Of a stretch of DNA of 64,000 bases, positions 52,101-61,480 are shown piece by piece. Numbering within the stretch: the stretch's first letter is position 1; each line of letters opens with the position of its first letter. Made by a program: the position numbers and the translations under genes. Origin of the DNA: CAYZQH01 sp050300015 (lineage in GTDB: Bacteria > Pseudomonadota > Gammaproteobacteria > Pseudomonadales > Cellvibrionaceae); the NCBI GenBank assembly GCA_050300015.1, contig JBNKWZ010000013.1, positions 1 through 64,000 of the forward strand, given 5' to 3'. A model generated the notes under the pieces. That model ran no database searches. It worked only from the letters and a program-made list of their open reading frames with translations, and was not told where the DNA came from.

Positions 52101-52289
52101 TAGCGTCATCTTGGCGAGCAGAGCACCTACCTCGGCTTCCAGGTCGGCATCCACGCCCAACGGACTGGTCATGGCCGGCCAGCGTTCGAGGTTTTGACTG
52201 GTGTCGACCGTGTCACTGCTTGGTGTGTTTACGTGCTGACAAGCCGACACGGCTAAGCTTGTCAAAATCATTGCGCTCAATTTTTTCAT
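49110..52289 (-). CDS. Lipoprotein GH3 beta-glucosidase fused to a C-terminal SGNH/GDSL hydrolase
   Basis: The product has 1059 residues. The lipoprotein signal has lipobox VSAC. The GH3 catalytic barrel and second domain run to about 640: GSDAVHGHNNVTGATIFPHN, CAKHFLGDGGTFGGDDQGD, nucleophile Asp near 322 in FVVGDWNGHGQV. An ExoP-like beta-sandwich (about 660-850) comes next. The last 190 residues are an SGNH hydrolase, with GDSITEGW (Ser near 881), FGGDRTEHVLWR (Gly block), MIGTNNTGH (Asn block) and DFLHPNAESY (Asp/His). Bacterial GH3-ExoP proteins act on cello- or xyloglucan oligosaccharides. The esterase half could remove acetyl groups from substrate. It follows the GH31 gene after a terminator-like hairpin. 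Confidence 0.92.
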   Translation of the reverse strand: MKKLSAMILTSLAVSACQHVNTPSSDTVDTSQNLERWPAMTSPLGVDADLEAEVGALLAKMTLEEKVGQTLQAEIQTIQPGDVKKYHLGSVLNGGGSMPYRKSRAPASEWIRLADSLYEESMDASDGFQTIPVIWGSDAVHGHNNVTGATIFPHNMGLGATRNPALIKKIGEATAKEVRATGIDWVFAPTIAVAQNDLWGRTYESYSEDPAIVATFSKAMVEGLQGVQQDSDFLTGEHVVACAKHFLGDGGTFGGDDQGDTRISEEALVNIHNAGYPPALQAGVQTVMSSFSSWNGKKMHGNQYLLTQALKERMGFDGFVVGDWNGHGQVPGCTNESCPQAINAGVDLMMVPYDWRAMYDNRLAAVNNGEISMARLDDAVRRILRVKIRAGLFNGKPSDRIPKSASTLGSPEHRAIARQAARESLVLLKNNGGLLPLAANQTVLVAGPGANNIGMQSGGWSITWQGTGTTNEDFPGATSIYAGLKTAIHSMGGQALLSEDGSFKQKPDVAIVVFGEQPYAEGQGDRDTLEFQPGNKKALALLKRLQAQGIPVVSVFLSGRPLWVNPEINASDAFVAAWLPGSEGAGLADVIVGDAKGNPRYDFKGLLSFSWPATPLQTNLNGKDAAAQAQFPLGYGLSYTKPKTLATLEEDVPGITLDGEGDIGFYMGRPMQPWIAYAREYSQNQALSGSFAKLSSGNVTLTTADKDVQEDALRLTWKDTWDAGITFQDGESLDLNRFVSKGLLSFDIKINQFNETLLNVAMACGPDCPRKVSLDDFAKTHLGQGWQTVRIPLACFKRNEDDFSTVTQPFAINTGGTGEIELANIQFLEEGSANIRCRDYESISTTPEPHEVYWAKSWWMPRHEAILARNSEGPVDLIMVGDSITEGWENAGKDVWAEYYANRNAVNMGFGGDRTEHVLWRIENGELDGIQPKVAVLMIGTNNTGHRLEAPAQTVKGIRAILDEMTERLPDTKILLLNIFPRDANPDAPMREINRKVNAQLQQFNSRHNVEVLNINQVFLDDKGVLSREVMPDFLHPNAESYKLWAKAMEPTLKRLLGE

Positions 52290-52310
52290 CTTTTTGTCCT
52301 GTCTGTAACA

Positions 52311-52336
52311 AAGGCCCTCAGCAAGCTGAGAGCCTT
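52311..52336 (-). terminator. Hairpin between the GH31 and GH3 genes
   Basis: AAGGCCCTCAGC and GCTGAGAGCCTT pair with one mismatch around AA. On the minus strand the stem is followed by TTTGTTAC. It lies about 90 bp after the GH31 stop and could terminate or attenuate transcription into the GH3 gene. Confidence 0.55.
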
Positions 52337-52425
52337 AGGTCGGTCACGATGGGTAGCACTTATTCAACGCCTTTTTTGTTTAGATGGGATAAAGCGCATC
52401 ACAACATTAAAGGCCGCAAGTGAAC

Positions 52426-55359
52426 TTACATTTTGACGGTTAGCGCCTTGCCGGTGTAGGTCACGGTGGCATCAGGCTTAGCAGAAAAATCCGTTGGATT
52501 ATCGCCTTCTTTTGCTATCCATCGAACATGGAACGTTCGCACCGCAGGCATACCTTTATAGGCACCCTGACGATCACCAATGGTCAAAGTCCCCTTTTTG
52601 TGATTATACGTAAAGGGGATTCGGCTCCATTCGCCGTGTTCATAGTTATAGGTCTTACCATCGTCTTCGTAAAGCTCATAACTGCCGTCTTCACCCACAA
52701 ACACATTCAAAGTAATGGGCGCGTTGGGCTTATCATACACATGTTGAAGGGCAACCCCAGTGGGCACGATGGAGCCGGATTTTACAAATACCGGTATCCG
52801 AGAGTACGGCGCATCGGCGTGAAGGGTTTTACCTCCACTAAACCGCTTTCCGGAATATAGGTCAAACCAATCACTCCCCGCCGGCAAGTACAACTCGCGG
52901 CTACGCGCTTTGAATTCGGATACTGGATTAACCAGTAAAGCCGGACCAAACATGTATTGGTCTGCGATATCGGCGACTTTGGGGTCGTCGGCAAAATCCA
53001 TGACCAGGCCACGCATTAGGGTATCGTCTTTGTGGTACATATCGCCCGCTTCAGTATAGATGTAGGGCATTAAACGGTAGCGTAATTCGGTATACCACAC
53101 CAACGACTCATAGGTCGGTGTGCCTTCATCCGCAATGTTAAAGATCTCACGGTAAGGGTTTTGCCCATGGGCGCGATACAGAGGCGCGAAAGCACCGAAT
53201 TGATACCAGCGGGTATTCAGCTCTTGCCATTCATCCACCTGCTTGGGATCCATGTCGCCAACGGGTCCCACTTCTTTTTTGTCACCGTGACGATATCGAT
53301 CTTCTGGTGTGAAGCCGCCAATATCGAACGTCCAGTTGGGCATACCGGATATACCAATACCAATACCTGCAGCTATCTGCTCTTTCAAATTGGACCAACG
53401 TGAAACAATATCACCACTCCAAACGGCCGATGCTGTGCGCTGAATACCACCAAAGCCCGAGCGGGTCAAAATAAATACGCGCTGGTCTGGGTCCGCCTCG
53501 CGGTCGCCTTGATAGACAGACTCGGCATGAGGTAGCGCATAGGCATTAAAGTATTCTGCTCCGGTGCCCAGATGATTTGGCGTCATTAGATCTTTACGGT
53601 GAGTAAAGCTCAAGTTCGAATGAATGTCGGGCTCTACCGCATCCAACCACCAGGCATCAAACCCAAGAACATTGATCTTTTCGTGGAGCTGCCGCCAAAA
53701 AATATCGCGAGCCTCCGGCGCAAAGGCATCGTAAAACGTGTTCAAATAGCCCTCGCCAATCCAATCCAGGTTTTTTTGTTCAATGTTTTTATTAAACATA
53801 TACCCTTTCGCATTCAACTCTTTGTAATGCTCCGTGGTGGGGTAAAACTTGGGCCAAACAGAAATCATGATTTGCGCATTGAGATCATGCACAGCATCCA
53901 CTAAGCCTTTAGGATCAGGGAAAAATTCTGAGTCAAAATCATGACTGCCCCACGCGTCAGCAGGCCAATAGGACCAATCCAACACAATATTGTCGATGGG
54001 GATTTTACGCTCGCGGTATTCTTTTAAATTTTCAATAATTTCATCTTGGGTTTTATAACGCTCTCGGCTTTGCCAAAACCCATAGGCCCACTTGGGTAAC
54101 AACACCGCTTTACCCGTCAGTGTACGATAGCCCGACACCAAATCATCTTTGTTATCACCCAACACCACGTAGTAATCAATGGCTTTGGCCGTATCGCTGC
54201 TCAAGGCCATCAACTGTTCATCGGTTGGTGACTGAGGTGCATTTTGTAATAACCTCAGGAAGCCACCGCCTGGCTGCCAGTCCACGGCAATTTTTTTAGT
54301 TTCACCGGCTTTCAAAGCGAAGCTGACATTGTGGTACCAAGGGTTCCAATTCATGCGCCAACGATCAAGTTTAAGCGCACCGTCCAAGTACAATTTGGCG
54401 TAGCCACTGGAATACATCTTGAGGGTATGCTCGCCTGAGGCTTTGGCTTTTAATGAGCCCTCGAGTGTGATGCGTAAATTTTTTGCATCTTGGGCTTCAG
54501 GTGGCAAAGGAAATTCACGTTCAGTACCTTGGCCATAAAACTGATAGTTGGTGTCGGCTTCTTGCCGAGACAGCAACAGTTGGTCACCATCGTAATAGTT
54601 AACAGTTAACCCACCGGCTTTGCCTTGAGTATCAATCATCTCAAAAGCATCGGCCAGGGGTGCTGCCGGTCGTGGGTCACCAAAACGACTCACGGCGGCA
54701 TTATTCCATAGGATGCCGTAGTTTTTACTGGAGACTAGGTAAGGGATGGTAATTTCCATATTGTATGTGGTCATCTCCACATCCATACCCTTGTAATTCA
54801 CTTCACCGTTTTGCTGCTGACCCAAGCCGTAAAAACTCTCGTTTTTATCGCTGACAAATTTTTGTGTCACAGAGTAGGAGTCGCTGTCAGGCTGGCCAGG
54901 TTCATCAATCACCTTACCAAAGCTGCCCCGCGTGGCTTCACTTAAAATACGTTCACCTTGGGCATTGAAAAAACTCACAAGCCCTGTGGTTTTAGACACT
55001 TTGGCACTTAAAGCCAAGGTTTTTAAGGTAATGACATCTGCTGATTCGGTGACATCAAAAGGCACGCCCATGGGTTCAGCTGTGACCATCAAGTAATCAG
55101 GTAGATTATTAAACGTGGTTTGAGGGGTTGCTGTCACACGTACAATATCCTCTGCAATCACTTGCAACCGTACTCGCTTGACAGGGCTTGCGCTAAGGCT
55201 AACCACGATGCCATCGTCCTGCTGAACATACGTCGCCTGCGACTTTTCCAGCATCGTACTGGTGGAGGCTTTATTTTGCGAATGCCCACATCCTGGCAAG
55301 GCCACCGCCACTGCCAACGACGCGGCAGCGAATGCCATTAGGTTTGCTCTTTTCTTCAT
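52426..55359 (-). CDS. xyl31A: GH31 alpha-xylosidase lipoprotein with PA14 insert
   Basis: The product has 977 residues from the ATG at 55359. Lipobox LPGC marks an outer-membrane lipoprotein. A PA14 domain (about 230-350: YYDGDQLLLSRQEADTNYQF, then HTLKMYSSGYAKLYLDG) is inserted before the catalytic barrel, as in the characterised Cellvibrio japonicus enzyme. The catalytic pair is Asp near 573 in WWLDAVEPD (nucleophile) and Asp near 650 in WSGDIVSRW (acid). It removes the terminal alpha-xylose from the non-reducing end of xyloglucan oligosaccharides. It starts 23 bp after the GH35 stop, so the two are cotranscribed. The gene symbol is by analogy. Confidence 0.93.
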   Translation of the reverse strand: MKKRANLMAFAAASLAVAVALPGCGHSQNKASTSTMLEKSQATYVQQDDGIVVSLSASPVKRVRLQVIAEDIVRVTATPQTTFNNLPDYLMVTAEPMGVPFDVTESADVITLKTLALSAKVSKTTGLVSFFNAQGERILSEATRGSFGKVIDEPGQPDSDSYSVTQKFVSDKNESFYGLGQQQNGEVNYKGMDVEMTTYNMEITIPYLVSSKNYGILWNNAAVSRFGDPRPAAPLADAFEMIDTQGKAGGLTVNYYDGDQLLLSRQEADTNYQFYGQGTEREFPLPPEAQDAKNLRITLEGSLKAKASGEHTLKMYSSGYAKLYLDGALKLDRWRMNWNPWYHNVSFALKAGETKKIAVDWQPGGGFLRLLQNAPQSPTDEQLMALSSDTAKAIDYYVVLGDNKDDLVSGYRTLTGKAVLLPKWAYGFWQSRERYKTQDEIIENLKEYRERKIPIDNIVLDWSYWPADAWGSHDFDSEFFPDPKGLVDAVHDLNAQIMISVWPKFYPTTEHYKELNAKGYMFNKNIEQKNLDWIGEGYLNTFYDAFAPEARDIFWRQLHEKINVLGFDAWWLDAVEPDIHSNLSFTHRKDLMTPNHLGTGAEYFNAYALPHAESVYQGDREADPDQRVFILTRSGFGGIQRTASAVWSGDIVSRWSNLKEQIAAGIGIGISGMPNWTFDIGGFTPEDRYRHGDKKEVGPVGDMDPKQVDEWQELNTRWYQFGAFAPLYRAHGQNPYREIFNIADEGTPTYESLVWYTELRYRLMPYIYTEAGDMYHKDDTLMRGLVMDFADDPKVADIADQYMFGPALLVNPVSEFKARSRELYLPAGSDWFDLYSGKRFSGGKTLHADAPYSRIPVFVKSGSIVPTGVALQHVYDKPNAPITLNVFVGEDGSYELYEDDGKTYNYEHGEWSRIPFTYNHKKGTLTIGDRQGAYKGMPAVRTFHVRWIAKEGDNPTDFSAKPDATVTYTGKALTVKM

Positions 55360-55382
55360 TTGTTCACCATCTTTTTTTAAAT

Positions 55383-57059
55383 TTAATAGGTTGATAGTCG
55401 TACTTTTAGCACGTGTGGAACAGAGGTGAAATTTAAACCCCAATCGGATTGATCACCATTCCATACACGCTCAAATATCCATTTGCCAGCTTTATTAAAA
55501 TGCCCTTCTTCGGCCCTTACAATCATCGTGCGCTTACCTTTTAACTCTGCGGAACCCCGAAATTCCACGCGCGCGCGATGACCTGTCACCAAATATTCGT
55601 TGTCTCCCAACTGTGCGATCAACACCCCTCCTGAAGCGGGCGTGTTGCCTGTGGGCGGATCTATCCAAAACATATTGCGTCCATAGGTCACCTCGACATC
55701 CCAAAGGCCTAAATCCAGGTGTTGTGTATAGTGTTGGCCCAGAGCCTCTTTGCCCACTTCTTGGTTGCCTTTGGAGGCTTTGGCATTCCAGATCGAGCGT
55801 TGCTTTTGATTGGGAACATCGGGCTCACTCACGCCCCACACCTTGCTGTTAAAACTCAAGTCGGCCCAAACTTCTGCCATAGGGGAAACCAAACGGTAGG
55901 CCTCCGCAAACGCCTCAATAATGTCATCATCCACCACTTTGGCACCCAGAGGGTAATTCGCATAATCCGTGTAATCCATTCCAAAGGGCGCAAAGCCAAT
56001 GCCTTGATGGCCTAGCATTGAATAGAAATACCGCGCAAAAGGTTGGTCGTTGCCAATTTCAGAAACAAATAAAGGGTTATCCGACCGCGAATACAATTCC
56101 AACACCTTGTGGACGGTTTTGTGATCACGAAAGTAAATATCGGGAGTAATCAAATCAATAGTGGGCGCCGCGGATTTCCATAGTCCGAGCACATTATCGG
56201 TGGGTCCACCACTGGAATACTGACCAGCCTTACCGGGGTTAAAGGGGTTGCGCAAAGCCACATTCACGCTCATAGGTAGAGGCAGTATGGCCTTACCCGC
56301 CAACGCAATTTCATTCACATACGTGGCAATGTGATAAGCGTGAAAAAACTCATCGGCGTCTTTACCAAAAACCTCGGACCAAGTCCCTGGTGACACGCCT
56401 AGGTCGGTGATCAGTTTTGTGGGCACACGCTCTTGAAATCGCTGATTGGCGAGCTCCGAGTAGTCTCTCGCAGCGCCATAGGTGCCCACTTCGTTTTCCA
56501 CTTGCACCATTATGACATTGTGTTTTTTGTCGATTTTTTTGATGCGTTGCATCAATTCGACAAACGCTTTTTTATCGGCTTCGAGGGTGGCGCGATGTAG
56601 AGGAGAAAGGGAGTTCAGCGTAGACCCATCTTGCTTTTGCACGCGGGGAAAACGCTCGTCGTTCAATTTCACCCATTCAGGAGCATAGTGGGGCGCGTTA
56701 TTTTTCCAAGTGGCGAACCACAACAATATCAGTTTGACATCGCGAGCGCGGGCTTCACGAATCAGGACATCTAAAAAACTAAAATCGAACTCACCTTCTT
56801 TGGGCTCCACTTGTTCCCAAGCCACAGGAATGGCAAGTGTATTGGCCTGCGTCTGCTTCACCACGGGCCACACCTCTTTTAAAGCGGCGGGATAATTCGC
56901 TGAGTTATTGCTTTGGACACCCAGAATTAAAAAGGGCTTATCATCCACAAACAATGCGTGCTGACCTTTATCATTGGTCATCAATGTCGGCAATGCAAAA
57001 CTGCAAGGCGTATAACCACAAACCAAGGCAAGCGCCAAAACTCGAAAAAACGTTTTCAT
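55383..57059 (-). CDS. bgl35A: GH35 beta-galactosidase of the xyloglucan cluster
   Basis: The product has 558 residues with a signal peptide (about 1-22, ending SFA). The GH35 barrel shows PVAWEQVEPKEGEFDF, LLWFATWKNNAPHYAPEW, acid/base Glu190 in QVENEVGTYG and nucleophile Glu334 in FVSEIGNDQ. A C-terminal beta domain follows. The relative from Cellvibrio japonicus removes beta-1,2-galactose from xyloglucan side chains, exposing xylose for GH31. It is the first gene of the GH35-GH31 pair on the minus strand, with a 390-bp spacer to the GH95 gene. Symbol by analogy. Confidence 0.93.
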   Translation of the reverse strand: MKTFFRVLALALVCGYTPCSFALPTLMTNDKGQHALFVDDKPFLILGVQSNNSANYPAALKEVWPVVKQTQANTLAIPVAWEQVEPKEGEFDFSFLDVLIREARARDVKLILLWFATWKNNAPHYAPEWVKLNDERFPRVQKQDGSTLNSLSPLHRATLEADKKAFVELMQRIKKIDKKHNVIMVQVENEVGTYGAARDYSELANQRFQERVPTKLITDLGVSPGTWSEVFGKDADEFFHAYHIATYVNEIALAGKAILPLPMSVNVALRNPFNPGKAGQYSSGGPTDNVLGLWKSAAPTIDLITPDIYFRDHKTVHKVLELYSRSDNPLFVSEIGNDQPFARYFYSMLGHQGIGFAPFGMDYTDYANYPLGAKVVDDDIIEAFAEAYRLVSPMAEVWADLSFNSKVWGVSEPDVPNQKQRSIWNAKASKGNQEVGKEALGQHYTQHLDLGLWDVEVTYGRNMFWIDPPTGNTPASGGVLIAQLGDNEYLVTGHRARVEFRGSAELKGKRTMIVRAEEGHFNKAGKWIFERVWNGDQSDWGLNFTSVPHVLKVRLSTY

Positions 57060-57451
57060 CTTGTATTCTGTTATTGATTAACCACAGTTGTTGTTGAAAA
57101 GCCGATTCGGGTCGTCGTCTTTAAAACAACCAAACCCAATCAATCTTGAATAAGGCCTTTATATTAATATCACCATTAATCCGCCCTTGAAGGCACGTAA
57201 AAGTTCTCACTCCTGTCATTCGAGACGACGCCGGCGAATCGTGATGTGACGGGTAGGCGCGCATTGCGTTACCCAGTCGCATTTGACTCTATACTCCCAA
57301 GATCCACCCCAGGCGCCGCGGCACAACCATACCAGATTTCTACGTTAAAAAAACCATTTGCCATACAATTGCGAGTTTGCCGCAGTTTACTTTGGCGTGT
57401 GCGTGGCAGAATGGCTCCATTCCTCCCCTAAATCGCGCTTTCCCACAGGAT
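57060..57451. other. Intergenic interval between GH95 and GH35 genes
   Basis: About 390 bp with no gene. This is where the TonB-dependent transporter gene lies in the Cellvibrio japonicus cluster, and none is present here. It should contain the GH35 promoter. An A/T-rich stretch near 57150-57185 is the best location, but no confident -35/-10 pair was found. No terminator was found after GH95. Confidence 0.45.
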
Positions 57452-59833
57452 TTATGGGGTTTTCTGACGAGTAACCACCAGCGTCTGCCCCGCTTTAAGT
57501 TCCAATTGGAAAAGTGGCCCCTCAGCTTTAGAGGATAAACGCCGACCATCGACGGTAGCGCTAAAATTTTGCGCAAATAATGCGCTGCGAACCGCCACAT
57601 TGTTGTCGCGATGGCTTTTTAAAACGGCGCGTTGTAATTGCCCACCCTGCCAATGTAAATCCACTTCTATATTGCCGCGCGCCATCAACCCCGTCACCGA
57701 ACCTTGGTCCCAAACGGCAGGCAATGCGGGCAACAAGTGAACTTCACCTTGATGACTTTGCAGAAGCATTTCGGCTACACCCGCTGTTGCACCAAAATTG
57801 CCGTCGATTTGGAAAGGGGGGTGGTTGTCCCAGAGATTAGGCAAGGTGCTACGTAGAATTTGTTCGCTAAAGACTTTGTGTGCGCGATCGCCATCCAGTA
57901 ATCGCGCCCAAAGGTTAATTTTCCATGCCTGCGCCCAACCCGTACCGCCATCCCCACGGGCGTTGAGCGTGGTTTTAGCAGCCTGTGCCCATTGCGGTTG
58001 GTGTGCCACTGAAATTTGTCGCCCAGGGTGCAAGGCAAATAAGTGTGACACGTGACGATGCTGGTTTTTGGGGTCGTCGATATCTTGCTGCCACTCCTGA
58101 AGCTGCCCCCAGCGACCTACGCGAAGCCCTGGATCAAGCTCATCGTAAACGGGTTGTAATTGCTGGATAAATGCCGAATCACCTAACAGTTTGGCGGCTG
58201 CCAAAGTATTGCGGAAGCAATCATAAACCACTTGTTGGCTCATGGCGGCCCCCACCACAAAGGGGCCATGCTCGGGAGAATAACTGGGTGATATCACCCA
58301 CTTTGAAGTTTTTGGGTGGCGTACCAGAGCATCCAACCAAAACTGAGAGGCCTCTTTCATCACCGGGTAGGCACGGTTGGCCAGAAATTCGGTATCTCCC
58401 GTAAACAGGTAGCGCTCAAAATAATGCTGGGCCAACCAAGCGCCTGCCTCTGGCTGCCAAAATGACGTGGGCCATTTGATGAGCCCGGTAAACCCCCAAA
58501 TATTGGTATTTAAAAACAAAGTCCAACCGCGGGCACCCATAACGCGTTTTGCCGCCTCGCGCCCGGGGACCACCAAACTATCCACAAAATCATACAGTGG
58601 CTCTGTCGTTTCTACCAAATTGGTGACCAAGGCAGGCCAGTAATTCATTTGTAAATTAATGTTCACATGGTAATCCGCATTCCACGGCGGATGCTTTGAA
58701 GGATTCCATACGCCTTGCAAATTGGCTGGCAGAGAACCTTCGCGCGAAGAGGCAATCAACAAATATCGGCCCCATTGAAATAACATTTGCTCAAGCGCTT
58801 TGTCCTCGGCAGAACCTTTGCCTTGATAACGTTTTAGTAATGCCGGTGTGGGGAGCGTTGGCACAGTAGGCGTCAACGATAAAGTCACGCGGTTAAACAG
58901 CTTTTGGTAGTCATCCCGATGCGCTTTCAACAAGGTATCAAACCCTGCTAACAGAGCCGTATTTACACGCGCAGTGGCGCCAGTCCGATCGAGCGTGCCG
59001 CGGTAACTTGGGTACTGCTGTGCATAGTCGGTGGTGGCGGTCCAAACCAGCAAAACTTCATCCGCTGCAGTGATGTCTATGTGCTGGTCCGTGGTTTGAA
59101 CGTCACCACCTTTAACGCTGACACCTACGGCCGTGAAGTACTGTAATTGGTTATCGGTGAGCGCTCCCTCGACCACTAACACGTTATTTTGATGAGAGCG
59201 CTTTACCGAGCGGTTATCCGGCAACTTCACGCCTAGACGCAAACTAATATGCTTAGGCTCACTGGCCCGAATTCGCGCCACGAAGACACCCGCAGGGTAG
59301 CTGGCGAAGTACTCTCGCGTCACTTTCACGTCACCCATATTGAAAGATACCGTGGCCAGGGCACGCGACAGGTCCAGTGCTCTGCGGTACTCGGTGATGG
59401 GTGTGTCTTCAAGCTGATGCTCGAGACTTAAAGCCCCGAAACTTTGGTAGCGACCAAAGCCTTTGGTGTCGCGTCCCAACTGCTCGGCAGTAAATTCCGG
59501 GCTCAACTCGCCCTGCTCGATCAATAACTGTTGCACCTTGGCTAAGGCCGTCGGTTGCTGATCACTTGAAGGCCAGCCAAAATCGTAACCCTCGCTAGAG
59601 CCCGGCCCACCTTCCCAAAGTGTTTTCTCATTAAACTGCAGGGTTTCTTCACGAATACCGCCGGTGATAATTGCCCCCATGGCACCATTGCCAATGGGCA
59701 AACCTTCACTTTCCCAGTCTGTGGCAGGGGCATCAAACCAAAGGGTGAGGCCATCTTCAGCGTTTGCCGGTAAACCTAAAGCGGCCAGCGCCACGATGCA
59801 AAAACCAAAGACTGAACGTTTAAAGTCACTCAT
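57452..59833 (-). CDS. afc95A: GH95 alpha-L-fucosidase
   Basis: The product has 793 residues from the ATG at 59833. An upstream TTG-type frame to 59851 is less likely. The signal peptide ends LPANA. Family GH95 landmarks are PIGNGAMGAIITGGIREETL, QFNEKTLWEGGPG, WNADYHVNINLQMNYWPALV with the catalytic Asn/His region, SPSYSPEHGPFVVGAAMSQQ with the acid Glu, and FQIDGNFGATAGVAEML with the Asp. It removes alpha-1,2-fucose from xyloglucan galactose. It is upstream of the GH35 and GH31 genes on the same strand and downstream of the transporter, from which a terminator separates it. Symbol by analogy. Confidence 0.94.
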   Translation of the reverse strand: MSDFKRSVFGFCIVALAALGLPANAEDGLTLWFDAPATDWESEGLPIGNGAMGAIITGGIREETLQFNEKTLWEGGPGSSEGYDFGWPSSDQQPTALAKVQQLLIEQGELSPEFTAEQLGRDTKGFGRYQSFGALSLEHQLEDTPITEYRRALDLSRALATVSFNMGDVKVTREYFASYPAGVFVARIRASEPKHISLRLGVKLPDNRSVKRSHQNNVLVVEGALTDNQLQYFTAVGVSVKGGDVQTTDQHIDITAADEVLLVWTATTDYAQQYPSYRGTLDRTGATARVNTALLAGFDTLLKAHRDDYQKLFNRVTLSLTPTVPTLPTPALLKRYQGKGSAEDKALEQMLFQWGRYLLIASSREGSLPANLQGVWNPSKHPPWNADYHVNINLQMNYWPALVTNLVETTEPLYDFVDSLVVPGREAAKRVMGARGWTLFLNTNIWGFTGLIKWPTSFWQPEAGAWLAQHYFERYLFTGDTEFLANRAYPVMKEASQFWLDALVRHPKTSKWVISPSYSPEHGPFVVGAAMSQQVVYDCFRNTLAAAKLLGDSAFIQQLQPVYDELDPGLRVGRWGQLQEWQQDIDDPKNQHRHVSHLFALHPGRQISVAHQPQWAQAAKTTLNARGDGGTGWAQAWKINLWARLLDGDRAHKVFSEQILRSTLPNLWDNHPPFQIDGNFGATAGVAEMLLQSHQGEVHLLPALPAVWDQGSVTGLMARGNIEVDLHWQGGQLQRAVLKSHRDNNVAVRSALFAQNFSATVDGRRLSSKAEGPLFQLELKAGQTLVVTRQKTP

Positions 59834-59874
59834 TTGAATATCTATCCGCATTGGGTGCTTGTTCGTAATAAAGA

Positions 59875-59898
59875 AAAGGTGCGAATAAACGCACCTTT
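59875..59898 (-). terminator. Intrinsic terminator after the MFS transporter
   Basis: AAAGGTGCG and CGCACCTTT pair around AATAAA. On the minus strand the stem is followed by TTTCTTTATTACG. It separates the transporter gene from GH95, suggesting that the GH95 gene has its own promoter or needs readthrough. Confidence 0.8.
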
Positions 59899-59926
59899 AT
59901 TGATTTAATGAAAATGATCGGCGGGT

Positions 59927-61339
59927 TTAGCCTTTCATATCTTCCAGTTCAATGCCCTTGGTTTCATACACAAACTTGGCCACAAAGAAAACGGAAATCA
60001 GTGCACACACAGTGTAAAAACCATAAGCGCCGGCAAGACCAATGGACGCCAACATTATCGGGAAGGTCATAGTAATTCCAAAGTTAGAGGTCCACTGGAA
60101 GAACCCTGCTACTGCAAGACCAGACCCACGGATTTGGTTGGGGAACATCTCGCCCAACATCACCCACATAATGGGGCCCCAAGAGAAATTAAAGAAAATG
60201 ACATAGGCGTTAGCCGCCAGCAATGCCACCATTCCCATAGAATCTGACAGGCTGACATCGCCTGCAGCATCACGCGTGGCGGTGGCAAATGCCCCCGCAG
60301 CAATACCGAGTGACACAGTCATGCCCACAGATCCAATCCACAGAAGGGGTTTACGGCCAATTTTATCCACCAATACCAGTGCCGCAATAACCGCGGCAAT
60401 ACTCACACTGCCGCTGATCACATTCTGTAGTAGCGCATCGCTCTCAGTGAAACCCACTGACTGCCATAAGACTGCACCGTAATAAAACACCACATTAATA
60501 CCCACCAATTGCTGGAATGTGGCCAGACCAATACCAATCCACACAATGGGGCGCACTTTACCGGAGACTTTATCGAGCAAATCAGACATTTTGGGTCGAT
60601 GGTGATCCGCCGCCAAAGAGCCCTCAATTTCAGATAACTTAATGGCTCCTGTCTCGGCACCGTAGAGCGATGTGAGTACCTTAAGGGCCACTTCGTTTTT
60701 GCCCTTCACCACTAAAAAGCGCGGGCTTTCTGGAATCACCAACAAAGCAAGAAAGAAGATACCGGCGGGAATCAGTTCGATCCAAAACATCCAGCGCCAG
60801 GTGTCGTACCCCAACCACAGCTCATTGAGTGCGGAACCGGAGATGTTGGCCAACACATAGTTACTCAAGAACGCTGCCGTTAAGCCCGAAATAATGGCCA
60901 CTTGCTGAATGGTGGCCAGCTTACCGCGCACCGCGGCAGGAGCCACCTCACTGATATAAGCCGGCGCCATCACGCTCGCCGCTCCCACGGCCAGGCCACC
61001 AATGATGCGGTACATAATAAACTCAACCGAATTGGTGGCAATACCGGACCCCCAGGCCGATACGATAAAAAATACCGCTGCCACAATCATCATGGTGCGA
61101 CGCCCGTAAAGGTCAGACATTTTGCCGGCCGCTGCCGCCCCCGCAGCACAACCCAGCAGCATGGACGCCACATTAAACCCTGTACCCATGGAATCTGAAT
61201 TGAAAGCGGTTTTAAGGCCATCCACGGTGCCGTTAATCACACCACTATCAAAGCCAAACAGAAAGCCACCGATGGTGGCCACGCAACTGATCAGCACCAC
61301 AAAACCGTAATTGGTCGTGTCACTCGAACTATTGGTCAT
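59927..61339 (-). CDS. MFS sugar:proton symporter (XylE/GlcP family)
   Basis: The product has 470 residues from the ATG at 61339, which has AGGTGAAAAT just upstream. The 213-base extension to 61552 lacks a good start and is rejected. Twelve hydrophobic segments are evident. Sugar-porter signatures are GFLFGFDSGVINGT (helix 1), DLYGRRTMM, PAYISEVAPAAVRGKL, VIPESPRFLVVKGK, FQQLVGINVVFYY, DKIGRKPLLW and FSWGPIMWVMLGEMFPNQIRG. It likely imports xylose or another monosaccharide released by the adjacent hydrolases. It is divergent from xylB across a 319-bp control region. Confidence 0.92.
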   Translation of the reverse strand: MTNSSSDTTNYGFVVLISCVATIGGFLFGFDSGVINGTVDGLKTAFNSDSMGTGFNVASMLLGCAAGAAAAGKMSDLYGRRTMMIVAAVFFIVSAWGSGIATNSVEFIMYRIIGGLAVGAASVMAPAYISEVAPAAVRGKLATIQQVAIISGLTAAFLSNYVLANISGSALNELWLGYDTWRWMFWIELIPAGIFFLALLVIPESPRFLVVKGKNEVALKVLTSLYGAETGAIKLSEIEGSLAADHHRPKMSDLLDKVSGKVRPIVWIGIGLATFQQLVGINVVFYYGAVLWQSVGFTESDALLQNVISGSVSIAAVIAALVLVDKIGRKPLLWIGSVGMTVSLGIAAGAFATATRDAAGDVSLSDSMGMVALLAANAYVIFFNFSWGPIMWVMLGEMFPNQIRGSGLAVAGFFQWTSNFGITMTFPIMLASIGLAGAYGFYTVCALISVFFVAKFVYETKGIELEDMKG

Positions 61340-61480
61340 ATTTTCACCTGTCTTATTATAACGACTGCCCCGAAGGTGCCGGAACAGTGCCATCCCCAAA
61401 AAGGGCCCTATTAAACACCATTTGATCATACCAATCACGAAACGGTCATAAAAAAACCCGAAAAAATTAGACATTCGCAA

